Part shown: positions 17,601 through 24,542 of the stretch, in pieces
Layout: the number at the start of each line of letters is the position of its first letter
Position numbering within the stretch: position 1 is the stretch's first letter
Source of the DNA: Dehalobacter sp. DCM
GTDB taxonomy: Bacteria; Bacillota; Desulfitobacteriia; Desulfitobacteriales; Syntrophobotulaceae
NCBI RefSeq assembly: GCF_024972775.1
Contig: NZ_CP092282.1
Coordinates: 4,245,525-4,309,524, forward strand
DNA length: 64,000 nt
Reading direction: 5' to 3'
Position numbers and translations under genes: made by a program
The notes under the pieces: generated by a model
Told to the model about the DNA's origin: nothing
Seen by the model: only the letters and a program-made list of their open reading frames with translations
Database searches by the model: none

Positions 17601-20465
17601 ATTTAACAAATAATCATCGAGTGACATTTCTGTGTTCTGGAGTTCTTTTCTTTTCTGCTCATCACTATACATTATACTTCTTAGCATGTCTTCATTGGTT
17701 ATGTTTACCCGGTCAAACGCCCAGACATGTTTTAGAAATAAAGGTATCCGATCTTCATCAGCAGGGAGTAATAGTGTAAGAACTTCCGGACAATTGGCGA
17801 CCATTTTTGAACATTCTATCGGGTTATCATCCATAAAAATAAAACTGTCTAACCCCAAATTTAGCTCTTCGGCAATTGCTCGTATGTTTTCACTTTTTTC
17901 CTGCCAGTTCACCTTCCAATTGGATATATGTTCTGTACTTAATACCATACCAGAGTTGTTATTAAATACCTGTATTACGTCTTGCTCATTGTTTTTAGAA
18001 CAGATCGCCAAAATCATGCCTTCATTATATTTTCTAAGCATAAACTCCTGCAATTCTCTGTATGCTCTATTAATTTTTATGCCTGAGACGCCCTGTTCCC
18101 CACAAACTCCTTTCCAAAGAGTATTATCACAATCGAGAACAATTACCTTGAACTGCTGTTTTTTTAGTGCACATATTTTCCTTGCTAACTGAGTACCTAA
18201 TGCAGCATAGTATGCCTCTGTAAATGGCATATGGGCCTCTTTGTCTTTTACTGAATCAAAAACCTCGCCATCTTCGATCCCATACATTTCAGCAGTTCCA
18301 TCAAGGTCTAAAATATAAATATTTTGAAAACTTGAGAATTCCTCTTTTATTTTCAGGCTAAAATCCTTAATTTTATTTTGAATAGCATTATCCATATCGG
18401 ACGATAGCGGAAATACGGGTAAAATCAACGGTGAATGATTTTTGAAATTGATAATTGCTTGTTTCAATTCCTCAAATACACGTTCAAGCTTATCAATTTT
18501 TGTTTTTACCGGTTCATCGCCATTTCTTATAAAGTCATCAAATCGAATCAGAATAATATTGAAACCATCCTGATTTTTAGAAAATTGGCTTTCTGGATCT
18601 AAGAGCTCTTGAAAAATCTGGTTGTATCCCGCAAATTTAAGGCTAAGATTATATCCAAATTGATTTCCCCACCATGAAATATAATCTCCAATTGGCTCCG
18701 CTGTAAAAGTTCCCATAACGTTTACCAGTATTTCGCTCGATTTTTTGTCTTCTATAGCTGCTTCTGGATTTGTTTTACCCAACATCGCAATATCCCCATT
18801 TGGATACCATCTGGCAAGATAGCCTGTTCTAAACATAACTTCACCAGGAACAAAGGGGTTTATTATGGGCTCCTGAATCACTATACTTTCATCCACGTCC
18901 ATAAACATCGAGCAATAATCCGAAAGATACAACTCTCCTGCAATACTGATTGGTACAGGGTTTAAGTCATTATCAAGGATATAGAGTTTCGTCTTTTCAG
19001 GAACCTTACCTAGCTGGTCTCCCAAAATGTCATATATTATTTTTCGTTTTACATTTTCTGAACTAAAGTCATTGAATTTATATAGAACCTTATGCCTTTC
19101 TATTTCAGAAAGCATATTGAGTTTACATATCTCTTTTTTAGGATTATCAAGTGCATGCCAAAGAATGTTAATGATATGTTGATTTAAAAATTCAATTTCC
19201 TTAACGTTAAATAGATCCACCAAATAACTATAATCAATAATTAATTGTCCATCATTTTCTCTGTCATTAATGCTTATATTTAAGGCTTCGGGCTGATATC
19301 CATTAAAATGCCACCGGGATAAAAACTGCTCTGAATATTGACCCTTAGCTAATTTTGCATTTTGGTATATTAGGACAATATCAAATATACTATCCGTTCT
19401 TCTATGCTTTTTTCTAACTTCTTTTAAAATGAGATCATAGGGATATCTCTGATGTTTTAACATCGTTATTGTTTCTTTTGTTACAATCTTGACAAAAGTA
19501 TTGAAATCCATATGGCGATTGATATTAACCCTTATTGGCACGATATTAGAGAACATACCAACAATTTCTTTTTCTCTCTTATTTGCTCTATTTAATGTTG
19601 TTGTCCCCAAATTGATGTCTTCTGTGAAAGTGACACGATTGATATACATGGCCAAAGCTGCTAAGAATAATACATAAGGAGATGTTTTATACTCTTCACA
19701 GTATTGATATATTTTTTCTGTTAATTTTTTTGGTGCTTGTATGGTCTTTCTTCTTGCTTTTGTACTTATTTGCATCGGATTATAGTTCTTTATTACTGTT
19801 TTTCCAGGAAACGATTCAAATACTTTATTCCAGTATGCTTTATCTTTAGCAAATCTATCCGAATTAAGATATTCCTCTTCATAAGCGATATATTCAATAT
19901 ATGATAAGTTCTTCTCTTCGGAGATATTTTCTCCATTTTTTAATTTATAGTAATACTCCAAAATCTGATTACCAATTATGCTCATTGTCCAGGCATCAGC
20001 AATCAGATGATGGATTCTTACAAACAGGCCCCCATCATTTTCACTTATTTTTATCATATCAAAATGAATTAATTCTCCATCAAGCAGTTGGAATGGAATT
20101 TTTGCTTGCTCTTCATCCCATTTATATAATTCAGAAATGTCTTTATTAATAAAATCAAAAAAATTTAGCTCGTGATACTTATAATCAGAGATATACTGCA
20201 TAGGATGTCCTTCTATCTCTATTATTCTGATTCGAGTCGCATCATTTTTTTTGATAAATAGATTAATTGCGCTTTGCAGTATATCGTAATCAACATTCCC
20301 TTTAATTCTCAAGGTTGCTGCAATGTTTCTAATGCTGGTGCCAGGATAGGCCTTTTCCGTATTCCAAATTGCCTTTTGGGAATAGCTTAAAGGATAACAT
20401 TTGATTCCGTTCCAAAATATGCCTTGTTGGTTAGCCGACGGATAACATTTGATTTCGACACTCAT
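11610..20465 (-). CDS. Nonribosomal peptide synthetase with FkbH-like and VOC domains, reductive release
   Basis: A 2951-residue assembly line. Order: condensation C1 (about 15-450; HHLIAD at His152/153); an adenylation remnant (about 484-565) with only GELYLS and FRTGYLARWYPNGD-like late motifs; an FkbH-like region (about 570-1110) with a HAD nucleophile motif DCDNTLW (Asp778/780) and a GNAT-like end; a VOC/glyoxalase-like didomain (about 1140-1355); carrier T1 (Ser1475 in GGDSLS); C2 (HHIIIDG at 1655); a complete adenylation domain (about 1970-2465) with TSGSTGRPKG and YGPTE; carrier T2 (Ser2510); and a terminal NAD(P)H reductase (GATGYLG at 2584, Tyr2744/Lys2748). Known FkbH enzymes load a glyceryl unit from 1,3-bisphosphoglycerate onto a carrier; the adenylation code looks glycine-like. 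The ATG at 20465 follows ATGGAG. Base composition is much more AT-rich than the housekeeping genes. The final product is unknown. Confidence 0.93.
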   Translation of the reverse strand: MSVEIKCYPSANQQGIFWNGIKCYPLSYSQKAIWNTEKAYPGTSIRNIAATLRIKGNVDYDILQSAINLFIKKNDATRIRIIEIEGHPMQYISDYKYHELNFFDFINKDISELYKWDEEQAKIPFQLLDGELIHFDMIKISENDGGLFVRIHHLIADAWTMSIIGNQILEYYYKLKNGENISEEKNLSYIEYIAYEEEYLNSDRFAKDKAYWNKVFESFPGKTVIKNYNPMQISTKARRKTIQAPKKLTEKIYQYCEEYKTSPYVLFLAALAMYINRVTFTEDINLGTTTLNRANKREKEIVGMFSNIVPIRVNINRHMDFNTFVKIVTKETITMLKHQRYPYDLILKEVRKKHRRTDSIFDIVLIYQNAKLAKGQYSEQFLSRWHFNGYQPEALNISINDRENDGQLIIDYSYLVDLFNVKEIEFLNQHIINILWHALDNPKKEICKLNMLSEIERHKVLYKFNDFSSENVKRKIIYDILGDQLGKVPEKTKLYILDNDLNPVPISIAGELYLSDYCSMFMDVDESIVIQEPIINPFVPGEVMFRTGYLARWYPNGDIAMLGKTNPEAAIEDKKSSEILVNVMGTFTAEPIGDYISWWGNQFGYNLSLKFAGYNQIFQELLDPESQFSKNQDGFNIILIRFDDFIRNGDEPVKTKIDKLERVFEELKQAIINFKNHSPLILPVFPLSSDMDNAIQNKIKDFSLKIKEEFSSFQNIYILDLDGTAEMYGIEDGEVFDSVKDKEAHMPFTEAYYAALGTQLARKICALKKQQFKVIVLDCDNTLWKGVCGEQGVSGIKINRAYRELQEFMLRKYNEGMILAICSKNNEQDVIQVFNNNSGMVLSTEHISNWKVNWQEKSENIRAIAEELNLGLDSFIFMDDNPIECSKMVANCPEVLTLLLPADEDRIPLFLKHVWAFDRVNITNEDMLRSIMYSDEQKRKELQNTEMSLDDYLLNLGLRISMREINDNEISRASQLTHRTNQFNLSTRRRSEKEIRELINDSKIKCFVVEASDRFGEYGIIGLVILDEKKNSLYLDTFLLSCRILGRKVEEVVLAGIRRYAEKQGMAVIEAVLIKTEKNQPIMKFFDHLKWNSIENNGESIRYKILVSDLPENITHIDFYYNEEFEKISIEDIARNSKENFEFDHIAIAVSEIKETEEYYKLFEYSITDSIFDPMQNSYLSMCKSGKYIPVELVAPVNEESPSFNKLQIQGEVPYHLCYRVSSIDSFLEKIKNIEYVLISDPKPALLFNLQKVAFIMVKNVGLIEIVETQNSIDKQQNIKKYYDNIIRIIVSDIDSALNFYTILGYIKEKQIIDNKRNILTANIIGYSGEKIELISPLKIDIPEYDFFRRNGSGVYQILYGTAMPENYKKLAYNRKYIDIYKTEEKGETEYIDCDFCDIEIIKRTKHQEHLLPIMNFTGKRLLQLPIFNEINREIAAYQYPTNEIEERLVRIWEKVLRAERIGTINDFFELGGDSLSAINIIAEIYKEFNVELTLIDIFQASTITELAARIINSNKGEYEHILPVEKEEYYNLSSAQKRMFILHQMEDDPIVYNECQQLLIEGNLDKARLENAFCEFIDRHEVLRTGFELIEGKPVQKIYENVNFYIANIKANEDEVEIIKNKFIKPFNLKKPPLIRVKLIEIEEKKHILLLDIHHIIIDGTSFGILIKEVLSLYQGRKLEPVKIQYKDFAYWQNRLFQSQKMKKQEEYWVEQFKGEIPVLSMPSDHARPSLQSFDGSKEYFVLDKTIAVKLKELCEKTETTMFMLVFSIFNVLLQKYTGQEDIVIGMPVAGRTHSDIKNTMGLYINTLPVRTQPIAESIFTDYLQNVKETILKSLENQDYQYEQLIEKLNIPRDLSRNPIFDMLFVLQNMELPEMRTDGLKISQLKMDNGKSKLDLSLIAVEKDGEIEFVIEYCTALFESDTIKRLINHLNNIFKDVTDNPNKKIADIEILSDQEKYSLIFGFNNTFAEYPKDKTIHELFYEQVEKTPDNVAVVFEDKQLTYRELNQKANQLAILLRAKEVKPNTIVGIMVERSIEMIIGILAILKAGGAYLPIDPEYPEERIEYMLKDSAAEVLLTQEKLTKKVRLSSKIITIDDANIYSGNTKYLLNINKPSDLMYVIYTSGSTGRPKGVMIQHNNITNFIQGVINKVNIDTNDIILCLTTISFDIFVLETWLPLTKGIKIIFANREQQIDVDALNRVIIEHKVSVIQMTPSRMKALLDYPDFHQTLSNLKTIMIGGEALTSKVLSNLKNNTKARIYNMYGPTETAVWSSIKELTSEEIITLGEPIINTQLYVVNNDLQVQPINIPGELCITGNGVARGYWNKPELTEERFVQNPFIANSRIYKTGDLVKRLPNGDIVYIDRMDDQIKIRGFRIELSEIKNTLLEYEGIKDVVILANKGSFDSNFVLYLFFISDKMISDNQIKVYLNDKLPSYMIPHFIFRIDDFPTTPNGKLDKKALMDGINFSKNIENSTPINNIEEIILNCWKKKLNNDAIGVNDNFFDVGGDSLSIISIISELMSHNWALNIQTFYDFPTVRKMANRILVNNSDIVDIKNEQFPVIFNKFKQINNNIVLCENVLLTGATGYLGIHILAELLEQTKANIYCLIRGEEVRNRLVELLHYYFGSLYDGYIDKRIFCINGDVTLKNFGLPNYDYYNLGQKINLVIHTAANVKHQGFYSEFEKDNVFGTKQVVNFCIDFNAKLGYMSTESVSGDYVTKQKYPRPSFTENDFYIGQNYTENVYIRSKFEAESVVIKAMQSNIDAIIFRVGFITSRYSDGIFQKNIKDNNFYNIIRAIIEVGAIPGEILKEYIEFSPVDYCANGITKLVLREAAYGNVLHFYNPNSIQIGSLLSMMNTVLDKNIYVTKQLGFEAYLELLKKKNLNANAISFIANNFNFERMLLNDFYRVNMSSELTQNYIKQINFQWPEIDDIYLMKVLNLIKATNDSGVR

Positions 20466-20553
20466 AATAGACTCCATTCCCAATAAAGATATTTGTTTGT
20501 TTCCACATTCTATTAGTCACCATACGATAATATAATTGGCAGCCAATAACCAA

Positions 20554-21222
20554 TCAGATCACAAAATCTGCTATTTGAATATGAACACACCTAATTTCTG
20601 GATCAAACTCCCTCTCAAAACCACATACGGTAACCCAGTAGTTTCGATCCAACTCATAATTTTTAAAATAGGCAGTTTCTTCGGTGCTGGTCGTGATAAT
20701 GCCGCTTTCAATCTGAGGTGTAATCGATTTTAGATCGCCGTTCAGGCCAACTCCCAATGCTTTGAGGTAGCTTTCCTTGATAGTCCAGAGCCTGAAAAAG
20801 TAATCTGGCCTCTCACTTTCATCCAACTTGAGATACGTGCTGTATTCCTCCGGTGAAAAGACGTATTTCACAGTATCCAAATCAACTTGCCGGATCCATT
20901 CTATATCCGCACCAACCGGTCTCGTCCCTGTCGCGCAAATAACCCACTCATTGGAATGCGAAATATTAAAATAAAAACCATTCAAAGCAGGAATAAATGG
21001 TTTTCTGTTCTTATCCAAACGGATATCTATTGCGTTGTTGGGAATACCGTATTGCATAACAATATTTCGTAATAATATTTCTCCTAAAAGTGATCGTTTG
21101 ACATCCTCCTTTTTTACAAAGCGGCGCAATCGCTCTTTCTTTTCCTGGGAAACATATTCTAGATAAAAATGTATATCCTTGTCTTCGACACTGTTGATTT
21201 GATTCGCGAATAATGTGATCAT
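20554..21222 (-). CDS. Sfp-type 4'-phosphopantetheinyl transferase
   Basis: Converts apo carrier domains to their active holo form by attaching phosphopantetheine from coenzyme A. The 222 residues show the Sfp signatures: VGADIEWIR (metal ligands Asp106 and Glu108) and FRLWTIKESYLKALG (Glu150, Lys154). It is the first gene before the synthetase, 88 bases upstream and on the same strand, with no terminator between. T1 and T2 of the synthetase are the obvious targets. The ribosome site is weak (GTGGAT). Compared with the synthetase its sequence is less AT-rich. Confidence 0.95.
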   Translation of the reverse strand: MITLFANQINSVEDKDIHFYLEYVSQEKKERLRRFVKKEDVKRSLLGEILLRNIVMQYGIPNNAIDIRLDKNRKPFIPALNGFYFNISHSNEWVICATGTRPVGADIEWIRQVDLDTVKYVFSPEEYSTYLKLDESERPDYFFRLWTIKESYLKALGVGLNGDLKSITPQIESGIITTSTEETAYFKNYELDRNYWVTVCGFEREFDPEIRCVHIQIADFVI

Positions 21223-21281
21223 AAATCCACTATTTCTTTATTTTCTTCAAAATTCCTTCTTCTTTTGGCAGTTTTTTATAT

Positions 21282-21320
21282 AAAAAACAAGAAACTGATG
21301 CGTTAATTCATCAGTTTCTT
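21282..21320 (-). terminator. Terminator of the YjcZ-like genes
   Basis: A perfect 12-bp stem, AAGAAACTGATG with CATCAGTTTCTT (21289-21320), is followed on the minus strand by GTTTTTTA. It separates the two small upstream genes from the phosphopantetheinyl transferase, so the synthetase operon needs its own promoter in the 60 bases after it; I see no clear one. Confidence 0.8.
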
Positions 21321-21381
21321 ATTTATATTATTATTTTTATAATCGGGTGTTCAATTTAAAAGATAAAATTGGCCGGATAGC

Positions 21382-21498
21382 TTAGAATACGATACCCATA
21401 GCAATTAAGAGAAGAATGATCACCACTACGATCGCGATGCCACAGAAGCAACCGCCGCCGCCAAATGTTCCACCGAAAGTACCTGCTGCAACTGCCAT
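21382..21498 (-). CDS. YjcZ-family small sporulation membrane peptide
   Basis: Thirty-eight residues: a Gly-rich start (GGTFGGGGCFCG) followed by one hydrophobic helix (IAIVVVIILLL). This is the shape of the YjcZ family of tiny membrane proteins found in spore formers. GGGGGTG precedes the ATG. A paralogue of the same length lies just upstream on the same strand. The role in spores is not established for the family, and assignment here rests on pattern only. Confidence 0.75.
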   Translation of the reverse strand: MAVAAGTFGGTFGGGGCFCGIAIVVVIILLLIAMGIVF

Positions 21499-21549
21499 TA
21501 TATTTTCACCCCCTGCTTTTTAATGAAATCAGTGATTTAGAAAATTGAT

Positions 21550-21666
21550 TTAGAAAATAACGCCCAAAGCAATTAAAATAAGAATCGCAATCGCGATGAT
21601 AGCTGCACCTGCACCCATACCTGTGCCGTAACCATAACCTTTTGCTGCACATCCACAACCGTACAT
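21550..21666 (-). CDS. YjcZ-family small sporulation membrane peptide, second copy
   Basis: Thirty-eight residues beginning MYGCGCAAKGYGYG and ending in one hydrophobic helix (AAIIAIAILILIALGVIF), like the neighbouring copy. The ribosome site AAGGAGGG is strong. The pair is probably co-transcribed and points to a spore-forming host. Sporulation sigma-factor control is expected but I could not identify a promoter. Confidence 0.78.
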   Translation of the reverse strand: MYGCGCAAKGYGYGTGMGAGAAIIAIAILILIALGVIF

Positions 21667-21852
21667 GTTTTTCCCTCCTTGATTTCATTATTGGAACTGT
21701 TTACATCCCTATCATATTCAATTGCGCATCAGGTGTTACCATAATTTTCCTTCACTGCCTGTATTTTATTCAGTCCTTGGCGATGATCAAATGACTGATT
21801 TTTCTGCGAAGGAATATACGGTGCGCACCGTTACTGCAGGTATCATTACAGC

Positions 21853-21899
21853 AAAAAAGCTTCCTCCAGGAAAATAACAATTTGCCTGGAGGAAGCTTT
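21853..21899 (-). terminator. Terminator of the two-component operon
   Basis: On the minus strand AAAGCTTCCTCCAGG pairs with CCTGGAGGAAGCTTT over a 13-base loop and ends in TTTTTTG. It is 40 bases after the histidine kinase stop. Confidence 0.9.
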
Positions 21900-21942
21900 C
21901 GATTTACTTATTGCGAACGTTATAACCAGGTAAAGGCATTGC

Positions 21943-23415
21943 TTATAGGAGTATAATAAATTCGGACCCTTCACCCGCCTTACTTCTGACTTTGATCTTT
22001 CCATTATGTCCGAGGATAATGATCTTGGCAATAGACAGACCGAGTCCATATCCCCCCGTTGCTTTTGTCCGTGACTGATCAGACCGATAGAACCTATCGA
22101 ATATTCGTCTGAGCTCCTCTTGGGTCATACCGATCCCATTATCTTTAAAGCTCACCTCTGTCCATGCACTGTCTTTTTGAGCTTTAACAGTTATTTCTCC
22201 ATTGACAGGTGTATATTTTAATGCATTATCCAAAAAGATCCGAAAGGCTTGTTTCAGTCTCGCCCGGTCGGCATGAACCGAGATTTCCTGATGGATATCC
22301 AGTGCTATTTTGTGTCCTTTGTCTATGATTTCTGTTTCCCTGACAATTTCCTGGAGCAATTCTGTCAGGCTGAACTCTTCTTTCAGAAATTCCAGCGTAC
22401 TGTTATCATGCCGCGCTAAAAATAACAACTTATCAATCAGTTCCTGCATATTCACGGCTTCATTCCGAATTGCCGTCACGGATTCCTGTAAGACTTCGGT
22501 ATCATTCTTTCCCCAGCGGTCAAGCATATCAGCATACCCCTGGATGACAGCAATCGGCGTCCGCAGCTCGTGTGATGCATCAGAGACAAATTGTTTCTGT
22601 CTATTATATTGATCTTCGAGCCTGTTCATCATTTCATTGAAGGTCAGCGCCAGTTCCTTTAGTTCATTTTTTGATCCGCTAACGTTGATCCTCAAATTTA
22701 AATTTTGCTCAGATATATCTCTGACCGTCCGGGTCATATCTTTAATTGGCTGAAAAATGCCCTTACCCGATAAACCAATCGCGATGAGTGCAAGAAAAAG
22801 AAAGACCAGATATACCATACCCATAATTGCCGCAAGAGAACGCAGTGTCCATAACTCATCCTGAATATCCGTATAGATGACCATCTTTACAGCGTTACTG
22901 CCCACAGAAAAATTCTTCTGCATTGAAAAGTATATATGCTGGCCGTTAAGCGCAATACCATATGCACTTTTGGAACCGTATTCCCTAAACCCGTGATCCA
23001 TTGTAAGATCAATTTTCAGTTGAGGGTCATCGGCATAGAGCAGGACATTGTTTTCTTGGCAATAATCTTGTATTAAAGCATAAAGTTCACCGTTTAATTC
23101 ACCGTCTGTTAAAGGGGGTGCCACAAGATCCCTGTGGAGTATCTCCTGAATACCCGCTTGATTCTGCTGTACCGCGGCGTGTATCCTGATGCCGCCGAAT
23201 AGCAGGATAACCGCAAGACCGGCACCAAACATCGTAATAAGTAATATTCCGATATAACGAAATGAAAGGGTCAGCCGAATAGAATACTGAATCTTCTCCC
23301 GAATCCATTGATACATAAAAATGACCATGTAGACCGGGAAAAACACGATCTTTCGAATATTTACCGGCTTCTTAGTTGTATTTGTATTCCTGTCCGAATT
23401 CGTACTCTTATCCAT
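21943..23415 (-). CDS. Sensor histidine kinase (HAMP, HisKA, HATPase)
   Basis: Membrane sensor of an OmpR-type two-component system. The 490 residues hold a first transmembrane helix (about 51-75), an extracytoplasmic domain (about 76-185), a second helix (about 190-213), a HAMP linker, a HisKA domain with the phospho-acceptor in DASHELRTPIAVIQG, and a HATPase domain with DNALKYTP, DNGIGM and GYGLGLSIAK. Its partner response regulator lies upstream on the same strand. The 279-base gap between them is filled by an unusual hairpin-rich repeat. The start has only a modest ribosome site. The signal is unknown. Confidence 0.93.
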   Translation of the reverse strand: MDKSTNSDRNTNTTKKPVNIRKIVFFPVYMVIFMYQWIREKIQYSIRLTLSFRYIGILLITMFGAGLAVILLFGGIRIHAAVQQNQAGIQEILHRDLVAPPLTDGELNGELYALIQDYCQENNVLLYADDPQLKIDLTMDHGFREYGSKSAYGIALNGQHIYFSMQKNFSVGSNAVKMVIYTDIQDELWTLRSLAAIMGMVYLVFLFLALIAIGLSGKGIFQPIKDMTRTVRDISEQNLNLRINVSGSKNELKELALTFNEMMNRLEDQYNRQKQFVSDASHELRTPIAVIQGYADMLDRWGKNDTEVLQESVTAIRNEAVNMQELIDKLLFLARHDNSTLEFLKEEFSLTELLQEIVRETEIIDKGHKIALDIHQEISVHADRARLKQAFRIFLDNALKYTPVNGEITVKAQKDSAWTEVSFKDNGIGMTQEELRRIFDRFYRSDQSRTKATGGYGLGLSIAKIIILGHNGKIKVRSKAGEGSEFIILL

Positions 23416-23489
23416 ACAAGACTCTCAACCATGCCTTTTCCCAGTCTCTAGTATTATGATCTTTCAATAATTAGACAAATATATTCTTT

Positions 23490-23672
23490 TTGGGTCCGGT
23501 CCACGCACCACATTCCGCTTTCGGCTCTTGCGCCATCCGTGAATTTGCATTAAGGAAGTTAAAATTCTTTTGCCCTCCTTGGCGAATTTTAACTTAGGTC
23601 CATCCATGGACCGTTGCGCTTCGCAATCCTACTCCGCTTATCGCCGGAAGTGTGGCACGCAGACCGAGCTAT
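23490..23672. repeat. Nested inverted-repeat element between regulator and kinase genes
   Basis: Outer arms CGGTCCACGCACCACATT (from 23497) and, inverted, AGTGTGGCACGCAGACCG (to 23666) pair imperfectly. Inside lie a perfect 12-bp stem AAGTTAAAATTC/GAATTTTAACTT (23556-23567 with 23584-23595) and the palindrome GGTCCATCCATGGACC (23597-23612). It separates two genes that normally abut. It could be a small non-autonomous mobile element or a structured RNA; I do not recognise the family. Confidence 0.6.
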
Positions 23673-23694
23673 GGGGGTTGAATGAGCCTTTAAC

Positions 23695-24405
23695 TCATGA
23701 AGAAAGCGGTTGTTCGCCGTTATTATCTGGTTGTTTAAATAAATATCCAACGCCTCTTACCGTGTGAATAAATTGTAGTCCATATTTCTGATCAATTTTG
23801 TTGCGTAAATACTTGATATAGACGTCGGTAACATTCGTATCTCCAAAATAGTCATATCCCCATACATGGTCAAGTATTTTCTCCCGGGACAGAACAATAC
23901 CCCGGTTCTCCATCAAATAGGCGAGAAGCTCGAATTCCTTTTTGGACAAAGCGATATCTGACTCCTTGAACGATACGCGATATTCATCTTTATACAACCT
24001 AAGGGGTCCAGCCTCCAGAATATTATGCTGATCCTCCTTTTTCCCTCTGCGTTTCAAGATGACCCGGATCCGTGCGAGTAATTCCTCAATGGCAAACGAT
24101 TTTGTCATGTAGTCGTCTGCTCCGCTATCAAGTCCCATGACCTTGTCGGAGACATCATCTTTTGCTGTCAGCATAATTATCGGAATGTCGGATTCCTTTC
24201 GGACACGTCGACATATTTCTATACCGCTTAATCCCGGCAGCATGAGATCCAAAATAATCAAATCCGCCTTCCCGGCAAGCGCCTTTTCGTAACCCGCTCT
24301 TCCATCGTGTGCCAGCTCGACGTCATAGCCCTCATGTGTCAGTTCAAGTTCCAGGAAACGGGCAATCTTTACTTCATCCTCAATAACCAAGATTTTGGTT
24401 TTCAT
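23695..24405 (-). CDS. OmpR-family response regulator
   Basis: DNA-binding partner of the downstream kinase. The receiver domain has the acidic pair in VIEDE, the phospho-acceptor Asp53 in ILDLMLPG, and the conserved Lys after MLTA-type spacing (here TKSFAIEEL in place of the common TKPF). A winged-helix effector (about 135-230) includes LLAYLMENRGIVLSREKILDH-type residues and the YIKYLRNKID helix. GAGGG precedes the ATG. The Pro-to-Ser change beside the conserved Lys is mild. Probable targets are unknown. Confidence 0.94.
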   Translation of the reverse strand: MKTKILVIEDEVKIARFLELELTHEGYDVELAHDGRAGYEKALAGKADLIILDLMLPGLSGIEICRRVRKESDIPIIMLTAKDDVSDKVMGLDSGADDYMTKSFAIEELLARIRVILKRRGKKEDQHNILEAGPLRLYKDEYRVSFKESDIALSKKEFELLAYLMENRGIVLSREKILDHVWGYDYFGDTNVTDVYIKYLRNKIDQKYGLQFIHTVRGVGYLFKQPDNNGEQPLSS

Positions 24406-24470
24406 TATGCCCTCCCCATTGATTCGTAGTATTGAGGCAATTAATGATTATGCCATTTCATTATACGAGT

Positions 24471-24509
24471 AAATGAACCTGCAAACAACAGAGTTTCACA
24501 GGTTCATTT
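24471..24509. terminator. Hairpin between DUF4342 gene and response regulator
   Basis: Perfect 11-bp arms AAATGAACCTG and CAGGTTCATTT. On the plus strand it runs into TTTTT, on the minus strand the T content after the stem is weak. It may end DUF4342 transcripts, or be part of the regulator leader. Confidence 0.4.
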
Positions 24510-24542
24510 TTCGCTCACACCTCATACCATCGCCGTATATTA

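Noticed and set aside
17632-18192. Long plus-strand frame opposite the synthetase
   Set aside because: No ribosome site, no known motifs; it is the antisense of the FkbH-like coding region.
23570-23767. Plus-strand frame of 65 codons
   Set aside because: It lies in the hairpin element and runs into the regulator gene antisense; its residues show no protein pattern.
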